Source of the DNA: Vicia villosa
Taxonomy: Eukaryota; Streptophyta; Magnoliopsida; Fabales; Fabaceae
Length of the DNA stretch: 64,000 bases
NCBI RefSeq assembly: GCF_029867415.1
Contig: NC_081184.1
Coordinates: forward strand, 109,832,226 to 109,896,225
Reading direction: 5' to 3'
The notes under the pieces were generated by a model, which did not search any database, was not told where the DNA came from, and saw only the letters and a program-made list of their open reading frames with translations. Below are positions 12,617 to 25,479 of this stretch, piece after piece; position 1 is the first letter of the stretch, and the number at the start of each line of letters is the position of its first letter. Made by a program: the position numbers and the translations under genes.

Positions 12617-13063
12617 TAGGGGTGTGCATGGTTGGTTATTTTCAAAAACCAAATCATAACCATTTTAAAACCATTTAAATGGTTTGGATTTATAACCATA
12701 ACCACATTTTAATCAAAACTGGTTATAAAACCGGTTATAAATTTGGTTATGATAATATAACCGTTTTTTTTTAAAAAATCCAGTTTTGAAAATTATTTTT
12801 TCCGAAAATATTTTTTTTCAAAAAAAAATTAATATTTTGAGAATTAAAATATTTGGATTTGGATAATAACCGGATTATAACCGAATCCAAAATAATTTAA
12901 CCGGTTAATAACCATTTAATTATATCTGGATTATATGAATGGATAACCAAACCATTAATAACTAAACCGGTTAATAACCATTCAATTATATCCGGATATT
13001 TAAAAGTGGTTTAGGTTTGGTTATGGATTTGGACATCAAAACCGGATATTTTGCACACCCCTA
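12617..13063. mobile_element. hAT-type MITE with 8-bp target duplication
   Basis: The element starts TAGGGGTGTGCA and ends TGCACACCCCTA, a perfect 12-bp inverted repeat. GTGGTGGG at 12609-12616 and 13064-13071 is a perfect 8-bp duplication, as expected for hAT. The 447-bp interior is AT-rich with many AACCGGTTA words and no transposase. Excision with one duplication copy rejoins the LINE-A endonuclease in frame (VVGR followed by NFSW). Confidence 0.95.
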
Positions 13064-13109
13064 GTGGTGGGTAGAAATTTTTCGTGGTTTATTCTTGATG
13101 GTACGGCTC

Positions 13110-16100
13110 TGTAATACGGTGGGAGAACTGACTTTTAGAAATGTTGCGGATAGCAAGAGTTGCCACTGACTTTTATTTTATCCAATATATAGAAAGGCTA
13201 AAAGAACAGGAAAAGACCTTTTAAAAAGATTTTGAGTTCGGGGGGTAGGTTATACAAAGGGAAGGTGTAAGCACCCTTTGTATCCATGGTTATCCATGAG
13301 CTCTTAATTGCTTAGTTCACTTTGTTTTCAAAATGTTTGAAGTGTGTAAAAAAATGTTTGAATAAGAACTTTAGCTTGTAAATAAGCGTAGTCTTTTTGA
13401 ATTTGACTTGAAAAGAAGTGGGAAAATATTTTGAAATTTGAATTTGAATGGAGCAAGCAATTAAAAACAATTACCCTTAAGTTTAAAATTTTTGTTCTTT
13501 CAGACTTTAATGGGAAAGGGCTATCCATACCATAAAGAGGACAGGTAGTCCTTTCATTGGATTTAAAGGGTCATCGAGGAAGTATCGTTCACCATGAGAC
13601 TGTCCCTACCATAAAGATGGCAGGTAGTCTTTAGGGAAGGATATAATAGTCTTTTTAAGGCAACAGGAGAGGATACCTTAGCAATGGGACAATCATTTTA
13701 TTTCCGAGGCAACATCGAGGGACTATATCTCATATGATGATGATAATGAACTGAGGCAGCATTTGCTTTAGGTATCCTCGGAATCGAAGGACTTGAATAT
13801 TTTAGAATCGTAATTAAAAGGCAACAGACAACAAGAGAGATTACCCTAAAGGGGTGTGTGTGGCACAATTATGTGGTTAAATTCAGATATTTATCTTGTA
13901 AATAGTGGGCTAATTTATTTTAAACAAGGCTTGCACTCCCTAGGATTACTAACCACAGCAGTAATATCATACAAAAATTAAAGGCAGAAAATAGAAGTTC
14001 CTACGCTATTACAATAAACACATGTGGGCAGAAAAATAAAGGTGAAAAAGAAAACCTAAGCTATTACAATAAAACCCAGAGGGTAACAGAAAATAAAGGC
14101 AGAAAGGTAGAAAACTTTTTACAAGGCTTTGGGGCAGATACATGTTTTATAAATAATAGCAAGCAATAATAATGCGAATAAATTAAAATAATTTAAATAA
14201 AATAGATAATTAAAATTAAAGGCATGCGACAATCAAGGGAGTATGAGGTGAGAAGAGAATTGTGCTTGAAGATATTCAATGTTCGATTACAAAAGGTAAA
14301 CCTAAACCTACGTTTAATGGGCAACACCTACCTCAAGATTTCTAGGGTTATCTATGGTTTGTGAAGTTTTAAAGGCTAAACCTAAAAAATCTAATTAAAG
14401 CCCTAAAGTTAAATGCTAAAATTAAATAAAAAAAACCTAATAAAAAAACTAAAGTTAAATTAAAATCCTAATTATTTTAATTAAAATTAATCTAAATTAA
14501 ATTGAATTTTACTAATTAATTAAAAATGTTAATCCTAATTAACTAAATTAAAAACTAAACTTAATTATTAATTTAAATAACCTAATCCTAATTATTAAGA
14601 TTAATCAATTATTGTTAATGGTGGTTAATTGTTAAAAAATAAAGTAAAAGTAAAAGTAAAAAAATAAAACAAAACATAAAAGCTAAAAAGAAAAGAAAAC
14701 AAACATGGAGGGCGCTGGATCTGGTACATGAGGGTCTTGGGAGTCCATGGTGGAATACGCTGACTGCAGCCTTTAGATATGGGTTAATGAAGATCCAGTG
14801 GCCATGTGGTGAGGATACACGGTGTCTGCCTACGTGTGAGACGCACCAGATCTGGGAATAAGCAAACACAAGAAAAAATAATGAACTGAACTACGCTGGG
14901 ATCGAACCCAAGTTTTCAGCGTTATAAATACCCTCCTCTAGCCAAGCGCGATGTGGTATTTAATTGTTAATAATTCAAATAGAAAACATTATATACTATA
15001 ATGTCAGCTAATGGTGGAATCGGTCAAACTTGGGCCCACTCATCACACGTGAGCTAATGAGATTGGGAGAGAGAGTCCACGCCTGCTGACTAACAAGTCA
15101 GATGAAGAAAGAGGAATGAGACTTGTTGACAGGCGAATAAGGATGCGGCACACATGGTCAAAGCTTTCATGCCACTGTTCATCTTCTTCGACCTCCTTAC
15201 CCATGGAATTTCCCATGGAATCACCTACAAATTTTTCTCTGATTTTCTGCAAACATTGAAACTCACCATAACGACGTTAACTAGACCAAGCAAGTGCCCA
15301 AATCAACTTAAAAGCACCTCCTGAGCACGAATCCGCCATCCATTTAGCCTGAAACGCCCTGCAAATTAAAATACGAAGAAAAGAGATCTTGTGCCCTAAC
15401 AATGGCGTGCTACGTTTGGGACACGTGAGCTTCGTTCTGATCGTTCCATCCTTCTCTAAAATCCATCCAGAACTCAAAGGTACCATTAAATCACGTTAAA
15501 TCATCATGGAAGAAGATATACGCAATTTCAACAAATATGCATGAATATGTAAGCTTTGGATGAGCATTATGAACACTATCCGAACTTAAAAACAATGTAA
15601 CCTCAGTCTCTCTTACCTGAGGAATGATTTGAGATGAGTATTTGACCTTGAGAGTCCTTGAATGAAGAGCACGAAAATTCCACCCTTCTTTGATATTTTT
15701 TTCACTTTGAAACCTTAATGCCTTGCCAAATTTTTCGTCCTCCCCTACTCTAATGTTTGTGAGGTATATAAAGAGGGAGAAATTAGGTTAGGTCTTGGGC
15801 TTTTGGATCTTGTTTACTTGAAAAAAAGAAATCTTTCAAGAAAATTGTAATTTCTTTCTAATTTAGGTTCCATATTGTTTCCAATCTTTTCCAATCCCTT
15901 TTCCACGAATTTTCATCAATATAATGATATTTAGATGATTAGGTTTGATTGGAAATCAAATCTTTTGATAAAAATTAATTTTCCATATTTTATAATGATT
16001 TATTATCATTTAAATGAATTAAAATTCACATAAATAAAACAAATATTATAAAAATAAGATAATTAATTAAAAGGTATTTTCCCAGCCCATGGTTATGTTT

Positions 16101-16959
16101 AGAATCCAAAAATTAGGCCCAAAGGTTCAAAATATCAAGATCAATCACTTTCCCTTTTGTGTATTTTCTCAAAATCGCCCAACTTGCGCAAGCCATAACT
16201 CATTCAATATTGATCATATGGAAATGATCTAGGACTTTTTGGAAATATCAAGATGTCCTCTATAAGCCACTATGGAACCTTTTCTCCATTTGAGGATTTT
16301 ATCCTGATGATATGGCTCCTGGCAAAAACTGCTTTTTGCGAACTTCTAGAAGGACCTGTAATGTTTTGGCTTATATCTCTTATGCGGAAGCATTTCTTGA
16401 CCTTGGGCCCAACATCAAAGTTGTAGAGACTTGAATTTCCTTCAAAATGAGCTTTGGATGGAAAATTTCTGATGTTCCATGTGAAAGTTATGACTGGTCA
16501 AAGTTCAGTTGACTTTTAGGTCAAAACCCTAATTTAGAAACTTGGACTTTTGATGATTTCTGAGCTCTCCTTGATGACTCATGATCAACCCTTGATCAAA
16601 TGATGAATTTGACTTCAAAATATTAATGTTGACCAAAAATCAGGAGTTTTGACTGGGGTTTGACCATAGTTGACTTTTAGGTTAAATTGGTCGACTGTTG
16701 CCCATTTGAGCAGTTGACTGATCAAACTTGTGAGTCAGAGCTTCAAACTTGGCATGAGGATCCTTTTAGGAATATGAGAGGCCATGAGGTCCACTTGAGG
16801 TGTCAGAACCTGATTTTACTTTGAGAGAGAGAGAACCCTAGTTGGAGGCTTGTTGCTTATGAGACAAGTAAGTGAGCCTAATCCTCAGTGCTTGAGCATT
16901 TGAAAGTAAGGTGGATCAAAATATCTTGAAATATGATGGGCAGATTTTGGGGTATGACA
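13110..16959 (-). mobile_element. Solo LTR of an Ogre/Tat-type element
   Basis: On the minus strand it begins TGTCATACCCCAAAATCTG, like the LTR start of element B, and ends CCGTATTACA. GGCTC at 13105-13109 and 16960-16964 is a perfect 5-bp target duplication. Inside, on the minus strand, an equivalent of the LTR A/B U5 occurs (GTGCTTACACCTTCCCTTTG, then GTGGCAACTCTTGC). No internal region or second LTR exists, so recombination between LTRs is inferred. At 3850 bp it fits Tat/Ogre LTR sizes. Removing it with one GGCTC restores the LINE-A frame. Confidence 0.9.
14886..14950 (-). other. tRNA-like relic inside the solo LTR
   Basis: On the minus strand, GGGTTCGATCCCAGCG forms a T-arm-like B box. 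About 30 bp upstream is CTTGGCTAGAGGAGGG, which loosely resembles a D-arm/A-box region. A full acceptor stem and a clear anticodon arm are not visible. It may be a tRNA or SINE remnant captured by the LTR, or chance similarity. Confidence 0.3.
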
Positions 16960-16964
16960 GGCTC

Positions 16965-18717
16965 GAAGCAGGCTGGACCATTTTTCATTTACTGATGGTT
17001 TCTTGGGGTTGTGGAAGGTTGATAACCAGGTGATTGGCGATATAGAGCTTTCAAATCAATGTCCTATTTGGTTTAAGGGTTATGTTCAAAATTGGGGACC
17101 TAAACCTTTCAAATTTTTTAATTGTTGGACTAAGCACGAGGAATTCTTTATTTTTGCGGAATCTTATTGGCGTTCGGCTCCTGGTGATAGGAAAGCAATT
17201 TTTTTCTTTTAAGGAGAGACTTAAGGTATTAAGAGATAATCTAAGAAGATGTAATATGGATGTTTTTGGTTTCTTGAATCTCCAAGAGGATGAAGCTCAA
17301 TGCTCTTGAATTTTTCATTGTGGGAGATGATCCAGTGGATATTGAGTGTTTGGCCATTAATCGGTCGATGGCTTTGAGTAGAGTTTGGAAAGAGGTTCGT
17401 TTTAAGGAGAGTGTTCTTCGTCAAAAAGCAAGAACTCGTTGGATTAAGGAAGGTGATTCAAATTCTAGTTTCTTTCATAAGGCGATGAAACAACGTGTTA
17501 GGAGGAATACTTTAGTCGGATTGAATTCGGTGATGGGCTGGTTGGATAATGCGGTGTTGGTTAAGGAGGAGATTAGGAGCCGTTTTGAGGTTTGGTTTTC
17601 TGAAGCAGAAGTGAAAGATGTTATTTGGAATTCTGTGGGAGACAAAAGTCCGGGCCCATACGGTTTTAATATGGGGTTTTACAAGGTGTGTTGGCCTTTT
17701 TTGAAGGATGATATCTTGAATTTTGTTAATGAATTCTACGAGTTTGCGATTCTTCCTAAAGCGGTTACGGCCTCCTTCCTAGACTTAATCCCGAAGGTTA
17801 ATAATCCTAGCTCCTTGGATGACTTTAGACCGATTTGTCTAATTGGTAGTATATATCATATTTTAGCTAAGTTGCTTGCTTCTAGGCTTAAGAAGGTTAT
17901 TGGAAAGCTTATTTCGAGTTGTCAAATGGCTTTTGTTCCGGGAAGGAATATGTTGGATGGAGTGTTGGTTGTTAACGAGATCTTGGATATGGCGAAGAGA
18001 CATAAAAAGAGTTGCATGATGGTGAAAATTGATTTTGAGAAGGCGTGTGATTGTGTCGCGTGGGATTATTTGAGATATTTATTGAGGAGGATGGGCTTTG
18101 GGGTTAGATGGAGAAGGTGGATGGAAGCGCTTGTGTTTAATAGCTCTATGTCAATTCTGTGAAGGCTTTGTTGAAAGTGAGGATGAGGTTCGTGTAGAGA
18201 ATTTGGTCACTTGTTTGAGAGGGACAACGCCTACCGTGGGGGTTGCCGACACGTATGTTTGGTGGAAAAACTCCAAGGGTTTTCTGTAAGAGCAGCTTAT
18301 GACATGATTTTGGAAGGGAGTTATCGGGCTCATCGTTTGGAGGTAGAAGTGGTTAGTGCTCTAAACCATTTGGGGAAAACTAAGATTCCGAGCAAGATCT
18401 TGATTTTTTGTTGGAGGCTTCTTTTGAATAAGATTCCAACTAGGGTGGCTTTGGCGAAGCGTCATATTTTGACGGGTTCAATTAATCTTGTGTGTCCACT
18501 TTGTGGGATGGAGAAGGAAGACATGAATCATCTCTTTGGATCTTGCCCCATCTCTTTGGTTTGGTGGAGCAAGTTTTGTGATTGGCTTCGCGTCGATGTG
18601 GTTACTATTACGGGTAATATCTTTAATCGTCTTTTAGCGTTGGAATTAGCTTGTAAATCCCTTTTTGTGGTAGATACTAGATCGCTTTTTTGGTTGGCTT
18701 TTTGTTGGGGTATTTAG
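16965..18717 (+). pseudogene. LINE-A ORF2, endonuclease end, RT fragment and zinc-knuckle tail
   Basis: The endonuclease end reads VIGDIELSNQCPIW, where the usual SDH.PI has become SNQCPI. After frameshifts near 17205 and 17290, frame 17290-18162 gives reverse transcriptase blocks: KSPGPYGFNMGFY, SFLDLIPKVNNPSSLDDFRP, AFVPGRNMLDG and VKIDFEKACDCVAW (motif A with its Asp). Sequence then jumps from SSMSIL to the zf-RVT-like tail (FCWRLLLNKIPTR, CPLCGMEKEDMNHLFGSCP). Motif B (QGDPLSP) and the ADD box are deleted, so the enzyme is dead. Comparison with LINE-B (40240-41280) suggests more than 1 kb is missing. Confidence 0.85.
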
Positions 18718-18938
18718 AGTTGTAGGAATTAGATCCTCTTTAATGGAGGTACCTTAGTTAATTTTGATACTCTTGAGATGATTAAATTTGTTACTTGAAA
18801 TGGTTCTTTTCTTTTTATAAGGTAGGGGATACTTTTGTTAGGACTTCTTAGTTGATTTTTTTTGTTGGTGGTTTTTTTTTTCTCATGGGTTAGCACCCCT
18901 TTTACTTTTTTTTAATCCATTTTGCTTATAAAAAAAAA
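18718..18938 (+). other. LINE-A 3' UTR and poly(A) tail
   Basis: About 210 bp of T-rich non-coding sequence follows the ORF2 stop and ends GCTTATAAAAAAAAATT, a usual plant L1 3' terminus. The matching 5' target duplication was not found. Confidence 0.7.
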
Positions 18939-19927
18939 ATTAGTGCTCTTTCCACCGTTTCCTAACCAGCTTCTCTGTGGATTCCTCTACTAAATTATAT
19001 CTCTTTATATATTCTTTGTTTGGGCTGGGTTAATGAGTTGGTTGTTAGACTGATGTAGTTTTTGTTATTCGTCTTATTTTGATCACACTCTATTGATTTT
19101 TTAACCTAATTTCTATGTAGAATATGGATTATAAATAGAGATATAAGATATGATAAAATTTGTAATAATTAATTTTATAATTTGTTTGCTCATCCAACAC
19201 TAAATTAAAATATAATATAATAAGTTATCAAATTTTGTCTCTAATGACTACCAAATAAGCTCAAAATGAATGAAGTATTCTTCATAGTAATAACACTCAC
19301 TCACCTAAGCATTCAAATAATTCATTTTTGCAATAAAGGACAAGTTGATAGAGAAGATAATAGCGGCATATTCTGCTCCAATCGTATATACCAGTATTTC
19401 ACATGACTGTCTCAGGAACTGCTACTGATGCGGAAACAGTTTCTTATCTTTGGTGGCTACAGGAGTACAGATATAGCTCTCAGATTCAGAACTGAAACCA
19501 AAATAAATCATTAAAAATGCGAAAAAGTTGTTGTCAAAAAATATGAAAAAGTTATGTTATAGTACCTTTTTACTCACCTATGTATCAAAATTAGCAACGA
19601 ACAGTGTATGGTGTGCATGATATTTGTCATATATAAATAAAATTATATATACACGAAAAAACACGTCGACATCAATAATAATTTTAAAAAATCAATAAAT
19701 TAGTGTCGGTTTCAAACACAGATATAGGTAAATTTTTTCGAGTTTATTATGCATGCATGAATGTCAGGCATGCATGTCACTTTTACTAAAATAAATCAAA
19801 AGCGAGTAGGTTTTGAATTTTGTTGCTATACGAATCCTCGCATTCAGTAGCTGTGAACTGAGGCAAGTGGGCAGGCCAGCTTTCAGCAGATATCATGAAT
19901 CAAACAGAGAAAATACATAAGAAGAAA
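18939..19927. other. AT-rich intergenic stretch
   Basis: No gene was recognised. On the minus strand, 19380-19500 has an exon-like look (TTTCAG before a short open segment), but the frame closes quickly and I do not recognise the peptide. The rest is low-complexity AT-rich sequence. Confidence 0.3.
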
Positions 19928-21068
19928 CTAGTACTTAGACCCGTGCGAGGCACGGGTTATATATTTTCTAAATAAAAAAATATTTTAAAATATTTATAAT
20001 TTAAAATTTTTATCTATAGTAAAATTACTATTGTATATATAAAATGTTATTAATTAATACATAAAAAGTTAATATACCTTTTTTTCTATAAATTATAAAG
20101 TAATTTGGACATTTTTAATTTATTAATAATTTATATAAGTTTTAAAAAAAATTAACTCCTTAAATAAAAAGAGACTCAATCAAGATGACATTCAATTTTT
20201 TTTTTTTTTTACTAAAAAGATGACATTCAAATTAAAAACATATATTTATAACAATTATTATAATAAAGTTTATCTTTTTATTAAAATCAAAACAATATCT
20301 AAATTCTAATACGGGAAATAAAGTAATTTGTTTTTTTTTAATTATGTATGTTATAAATAATTAATTTTAAAATTACAATTAAATTAATAATAAAATTTGA
20401 ACAATCATTTTCAATTATTATAATAAAATTTCTGTTTTTGTTAAAAATAAATTGTAATAGTCGTCATAAGAAAAAAAATTAAACTTTTAAAAAGCTATCA
20501 ATGAGATGATAAATTAATTAAAACTATTATAAAAAAATAAAAATTATGAAATAAATTCTTAAACTTATTATAAATTTAAATTTAAACTTCATTAATTATG
20601 TTTTAATATCAATATAAGTAGTATATGTCATAATTTTAAACATAAAAAATGAAATATATCCTATATATTTTATATATAAGTCGATATATTTTTTATATAA
20701 AATTTGTAAGTTATTGTAATATATATTTTTTCCATTTATTTTTTCAGACAAACAATTTTTTTTTTATAATTATCAATCTTAGATTTTAATACAACAATAA
20801 TTATTTTATAAATATCACTATTAATTATTTATTGGAGAGAATGAAATAAATGTGATTAAATTATAAATAATGAATGGTATTAAAAAATAATAAATGTCAT
20901 AAAGAATAATATATTTCATGAATATTATAATAATGATTCTATGGTTTAAATGACTCTAAATCAATAGTTAACTTATTCCCGTTATTATTCCATGTTTAAA
21001 TCAATAGCTTAATTTCAATATCATATGTGTTTGCCATATCAATACCCGTGTGTTCACACGAGTACTGG
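19928..21068. mobile_element. Helitron-like element with inverted hairpin termini
   Basis: Reading the minus strand at the left end: a CCCGTGCCTCGCACGGG hairpin, ten bases, then CTAG followed by host T. This is the 3'-end layout of plant Helitrons. The right end on the plus strand has an imperfect hairpin CCCGTGTGTTCACACGAG, then TACTGG and host T. The outer bases are A (19927) and T (21069), matching A|T insertion. Normal Helitrons have one such end and a TC 5' end, so two inverted 3'-like ends are odd. The interior is AT-rich and non-coding. Confidence 0.5.
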
Positions 21069-21627
21069 TGTGGTATGTTAAGTTGCCGTCACTTACTTAC
21101 AATTTTGAACAAATAAGACATTATGATGAAATAAAAAAATCGAATAATTTATTAGTTGTTCCTAACCAAAATAATCTATTAAAGAGATGATAGATCAGTT
21201 TCTCTAATTTCTTTCGTATATAAATACACTTAAATTAATTAAACACAAATTTTCTCTATATTTTTTTAATTGCAAAAAAAAATTAAGTTGATTTGAATTG
21301 AGACAATGAATTCAAACATAAAAGTGAGGTGGAACCAACCGATTATCTACGAAATTCAATATTTATATATCTTTTTCTCTAAAGTTTAATATTTATAATA
21401 TTATTTTAATTATATAAATAAATTATAATAATGATCATTAATTAATGTTTATTTTATAATAATGGTCATTAATAGGTGTTTAAAACAAAACAAAATAAAA
21501 AAATTTATAATTCTAGTACAATGTTCTTCATGTATATTGGAGTATTTGGTATCATTGCAAAATTAAATTTCAAAATAATTGAGAAATATATCAAATTAAA
21601 TAGAATAAGATTTTAATAGTATTATAA
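21069..21627. other. AT-rich stretch without recognised genes
   Basis: Strongly AT-rich sequence with no coding frame, terminal repeat or RNA gene that I can support. It ends at the first copy of the direct repeat flanking the SINE. Confidence 0.3.
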
Positions 21628-21918
21628 ATTACTACTTTTAATGTTTATTATTGACTAAAATTAAAATACATATTGATATATAATTATTGCAACATTGAAT
21701 ATTTTTATATATTTGTCTGAAATTATATTGGTCTAATTGTGATTGGCGTTGGACTTAGTAGGTCGAACCACGATTTGATCCCCGCAACTGCGATCAGGAG
21801 AGGATGAAACCACTTGATGCAAGAACTCGCCTCCGAACCGGACTAAACCGGTGGTATAAAGTAAAAAAAAATTACTACTTTTAATGTTTATTACTGACCA
21901 AAACTAAAATTAAAATAC
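21628..21918 (+). mobile_element. tRNA-derived SINE flanked by a direct repeat of about 46 bp
   Basis: The core (about 21745-21870) reads TGGACTTAGTAGGTCG, then CGATTTGATCCCCGCAACTG and GATCAGGAGAGGATG, ending GTGGTATAAAGT plus an A-run. The GATTTGATCCCC piece fits a mutated Pol III B box (GGTTCGATCCC). ATTACTACTTTTAATGTTTA occurs at 21628 and again after the A-run at 21870, as part of a longer duplicated stretch. That duplication is longer than usual for a SINE target site, and the left copy lies about 70 bp from the likely A box, so exact ends are uncertain. Confidence 0.5.
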
Positions 21919-22315
<397 letters not shown>

Positions 22316-22358
22316 CAACCAAAAAAGAGTTACAGTTACAAAACAAACAACCAAAAGC

Positions 22359-24480
22359 TCAATTGTCACCAGATTGATAATATATTCTGTAGTCTGCAAC
22401 TATAGTAACCATTGAGGTTTTCCCTTCTGTAGCCAAACTTGAGTCCAGCAGTTTTGATAGAGGCAGTGGGTCATTTGATCGAAAACTAAAGTCCCCTGAC
22501 ACTGCATTTAGATGTTGTTCCTCTGAGTTCTTAATTCCCACACTATATTAGTTGTTTGGTCCTCCTTATTTTGCACCCTAACACATGAAAATTAACATTT
22601 TATATGTTAAAAACAAATGAATATAAAAGAAGACACACACATTTTATATGTTAAACTGATAAGAATAGAGAACATTTTCACAATCGATTATTAAGAAAAA
22701 CAACATTTAAAAATTGGGTTAAATTCAACATTGGTATAACTTATATTTTGACATATATCTTGATGATTTTAAGTGAAGGAGAGTTGCATTTCAGCAACAA
22801 CTAAGTGTATCAACACATGAAATCAGCGTATGTATAACTTAGAATCAAAATCGTGAAAGCAAAATTACTGAACACCGAGACATTCTTAATTGTCGGAGGC
22901 ACGACTTGCTGCCGTATGTAAATGAATGTTCGAAAAGAAAAGTAGCAACACAAGTCAATGAACTGAAGAAATAACTGCAAATAAGCCGAAGTAAACGGTT
23001 TATACCTCTAGAACCGATAATAATCAATGCTGACTGAACAAAGAATATAATGTATCCAGCATACAGCCCCTGAAATAACAACGTCAAAATGTTAATTGCA
23101 GACAACAGAAAATTACAAATTGTGATTCAAATGATTCCTATTATTCAAATGATCATATGCTAATCTTTCATATGATTCTCTTGCATTTCAAGAACAAACC
23201 TTCCTGAAATATCAATATTCCTTTCATGTTCTGTCATTCTTTGATTAGAAACTTCTATTCTTGCTACTTCCTTTAGTTATTCAATTTTCAATATACAATA
23301 AACACTAATAATTACATATAAAATTATATTTTCAACATATATTTATATATACCTTTAGACATCATAAACAAAGCTCAACCTCGTCTTTTTTAATCCTTGT
23401 AGCTACATCCACAAGAGCATTGGCTAAAGCAATCTCTTTTGTTGCTGTAACAGAAGCGCCAATATAAACCAAATTAGACCAAACTTTGAAGAGAAGATAA
23501 TTCCTTGAAATGAAACATACATCAAACAAACAAAGTGTCTAATATCAAACCACAGTAGGTACCAAAGAGCTATGATATATCAAAATCCCACAGCTATAAA
23601 AATAATTCAAACACAATGAAAACACTAACCTCAGAAAATTCAATACAAAAATAACATAGTCACGATTATTATCGCAACAAATATTCAAATCAAAGGTTAA
23701 AAAAATTACCCGCAATAACAAATTGACAATTGAATTGCATCCGCTTGTATGCACGACCGCGTGACTTCTTCTCATGTCTTGCTTCGCAACCTTAGGAGTT
23801 TCCCTCTCACAATAGTTTAATTTAGCTTTATACCGCACGAAGCTTATAAACAAAATCCGGGGAAAAATGTATTTTCAAGAAGCATATCTCACTCCCAACC
23901 TGAAAAGAAAGAAAAATTATCATAAATCTTCAACAATTTAGTTTTTCAATTAAAAAAAAGATTATTCCCAATTCTATGAAATATAATTTCGAACCAGAGT
24001 TGAGATCGAAATAAATGGTATTAAAATGCAGTAAGCCCAAAAACGAAAAGCATTACCTGAGATGACTACCGATAGAAATCGTCGCTGCCGGGACAACTTT
24101 GCGTAAAACGCCTCTGACCGGAGCTCCAACCACCGCACCTAAGCCACTGTCGTCGTCGTTCTTCAATCAAAAGGTATCTTTCCTCTATTTTCGATTTATG
24201 TGCTATTTGCGTTTGATTTTGAGCTTAAGGTTTCAAAACCCTGTTTGTAGATCTTGCATTTTCCTTTGAGTTTTCTGAAAATTTGTTTTGATTTTTGGAA
24301 TTAGAAGAAGAAAATGAACCTAAAAATGTAGAAAAAATTTATATTCAGACCTTGTCGTAGCGGCACCACCGCACCTTCACCGGCCGCCGCACGCTCATCT
24401 TCCCGCCGTAGAACTTCATATTTGCTCCGCCACGTTTTCTATTTCCAGCTACCATATGGATCTTTTGAACTGGAATTATT
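22359..24480 (-). other. Unrecognised stretch with exon-like segments
   Basis: Several minus-strand segments are bounded by plausible splice sites. One at about 23010-23071 (TTTCAG before, AG|GTATAA after) reads GLYAGYIIFFVQSALIIIGS. One near 23390-23450 reads KEIALANALVDVATRIKKDE. One ends with CTCAG|GTAATG at about 24060. A 36-codon frame at about 24345-24455 starts MVAGNRKRGG. A 60-codon frame lies at 22359-22541. I do not recognise any product and cannot chain them into one frame. A GC-richer zone at 24050-24450 resembles a 5' UTR or an old LTR leader. It could be a decayed gene or a repeat. Confidence 0.25.
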
Positions 24481-25479
24481 TTCTTTCGTTTGTATTTTGA
24501 GAAGAGATAAACTGAATGGTTTCTAAGAGAGAGGCATTGGATTTTATGATGAGAGAGGGGGAATATTTGATTTTTTTTTTTAGAAAACAGAAGGAATTTA
24601 ATGGGTTGATTTTTTGATTCATGTATGTTGTTTTTGAAAAGCGTAGAAAAAATTCAAAATGAGATAATTACTCCTTAATTCATGATTTTGGTCATCTCAA
24701 TGTGACTATTTAGTTTTTCTCTATGTGAAATAATTAATTTTAAAAAAATCTATATAAAGTCAATTATAGTAAGTTTTCTAAAAATAGCAAATGTAAAAAT
24801 AACAAGGACTCTAAGAATGTGACACTTGGCAAACTTGCCAAAATACTCATTTTGCTTTTTTATATTGTATGATTAATGAAATATTGAAGAGAGAAAATGA
24901 TATGATATGACGATAAAAAATATGTAACCCCACAAGTTTAACAATTATAAGAAAAAAACAGACCCACCATATGAAAATTTATGAATGATGATGAGTAGTA
25001 ATAGTATGAGTGAAGGTGAAAATTCCAAAAGCTTATAATGGTTAGTCAAATGAGTACAATCTGTTGAGTCAGATTGGGTTGCAGGAGTCGTCATTTTCCG
25101 GTTCGTTTTGTGCTCTGTGCTGCGGTAAAAAGGGTTGTTTTCATGTAGACTACAGTATTCAATATAGGTTAGACTTTTCCAGACTCACTCACCTTATCTT
25201 GATTTTTCGGTGGTTAATATAACAACAACAAAATTCTTATTTATTTTTTTGTTTTGCATGTCTCTTTATATGTTAGGAGAGACCTCTATATAGTTTTGTT
25301 TTGTTGTTTGTCTCTTAACTTTTATTTTACTTTATTTGTGGTTTTTAATTTGAGTATTCTTTTCAATTGCGCATCTTTAACGATCGATTTTTAAATTCGT
25401 ATTTTAACATGTATAGTTTAAAATGTTTGTGTTTGATTATGAACATTATACTTTAAGTAAATTAGTCGAGTTGTTGTAA
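24481..25479. other. Intergenic stretch without recognised features
   Basis: No supportable gene, terminal repeat or RNA. Base composition varies between AT-rich and mixed, and no frame shows a known motif. Confidence 0.3.
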
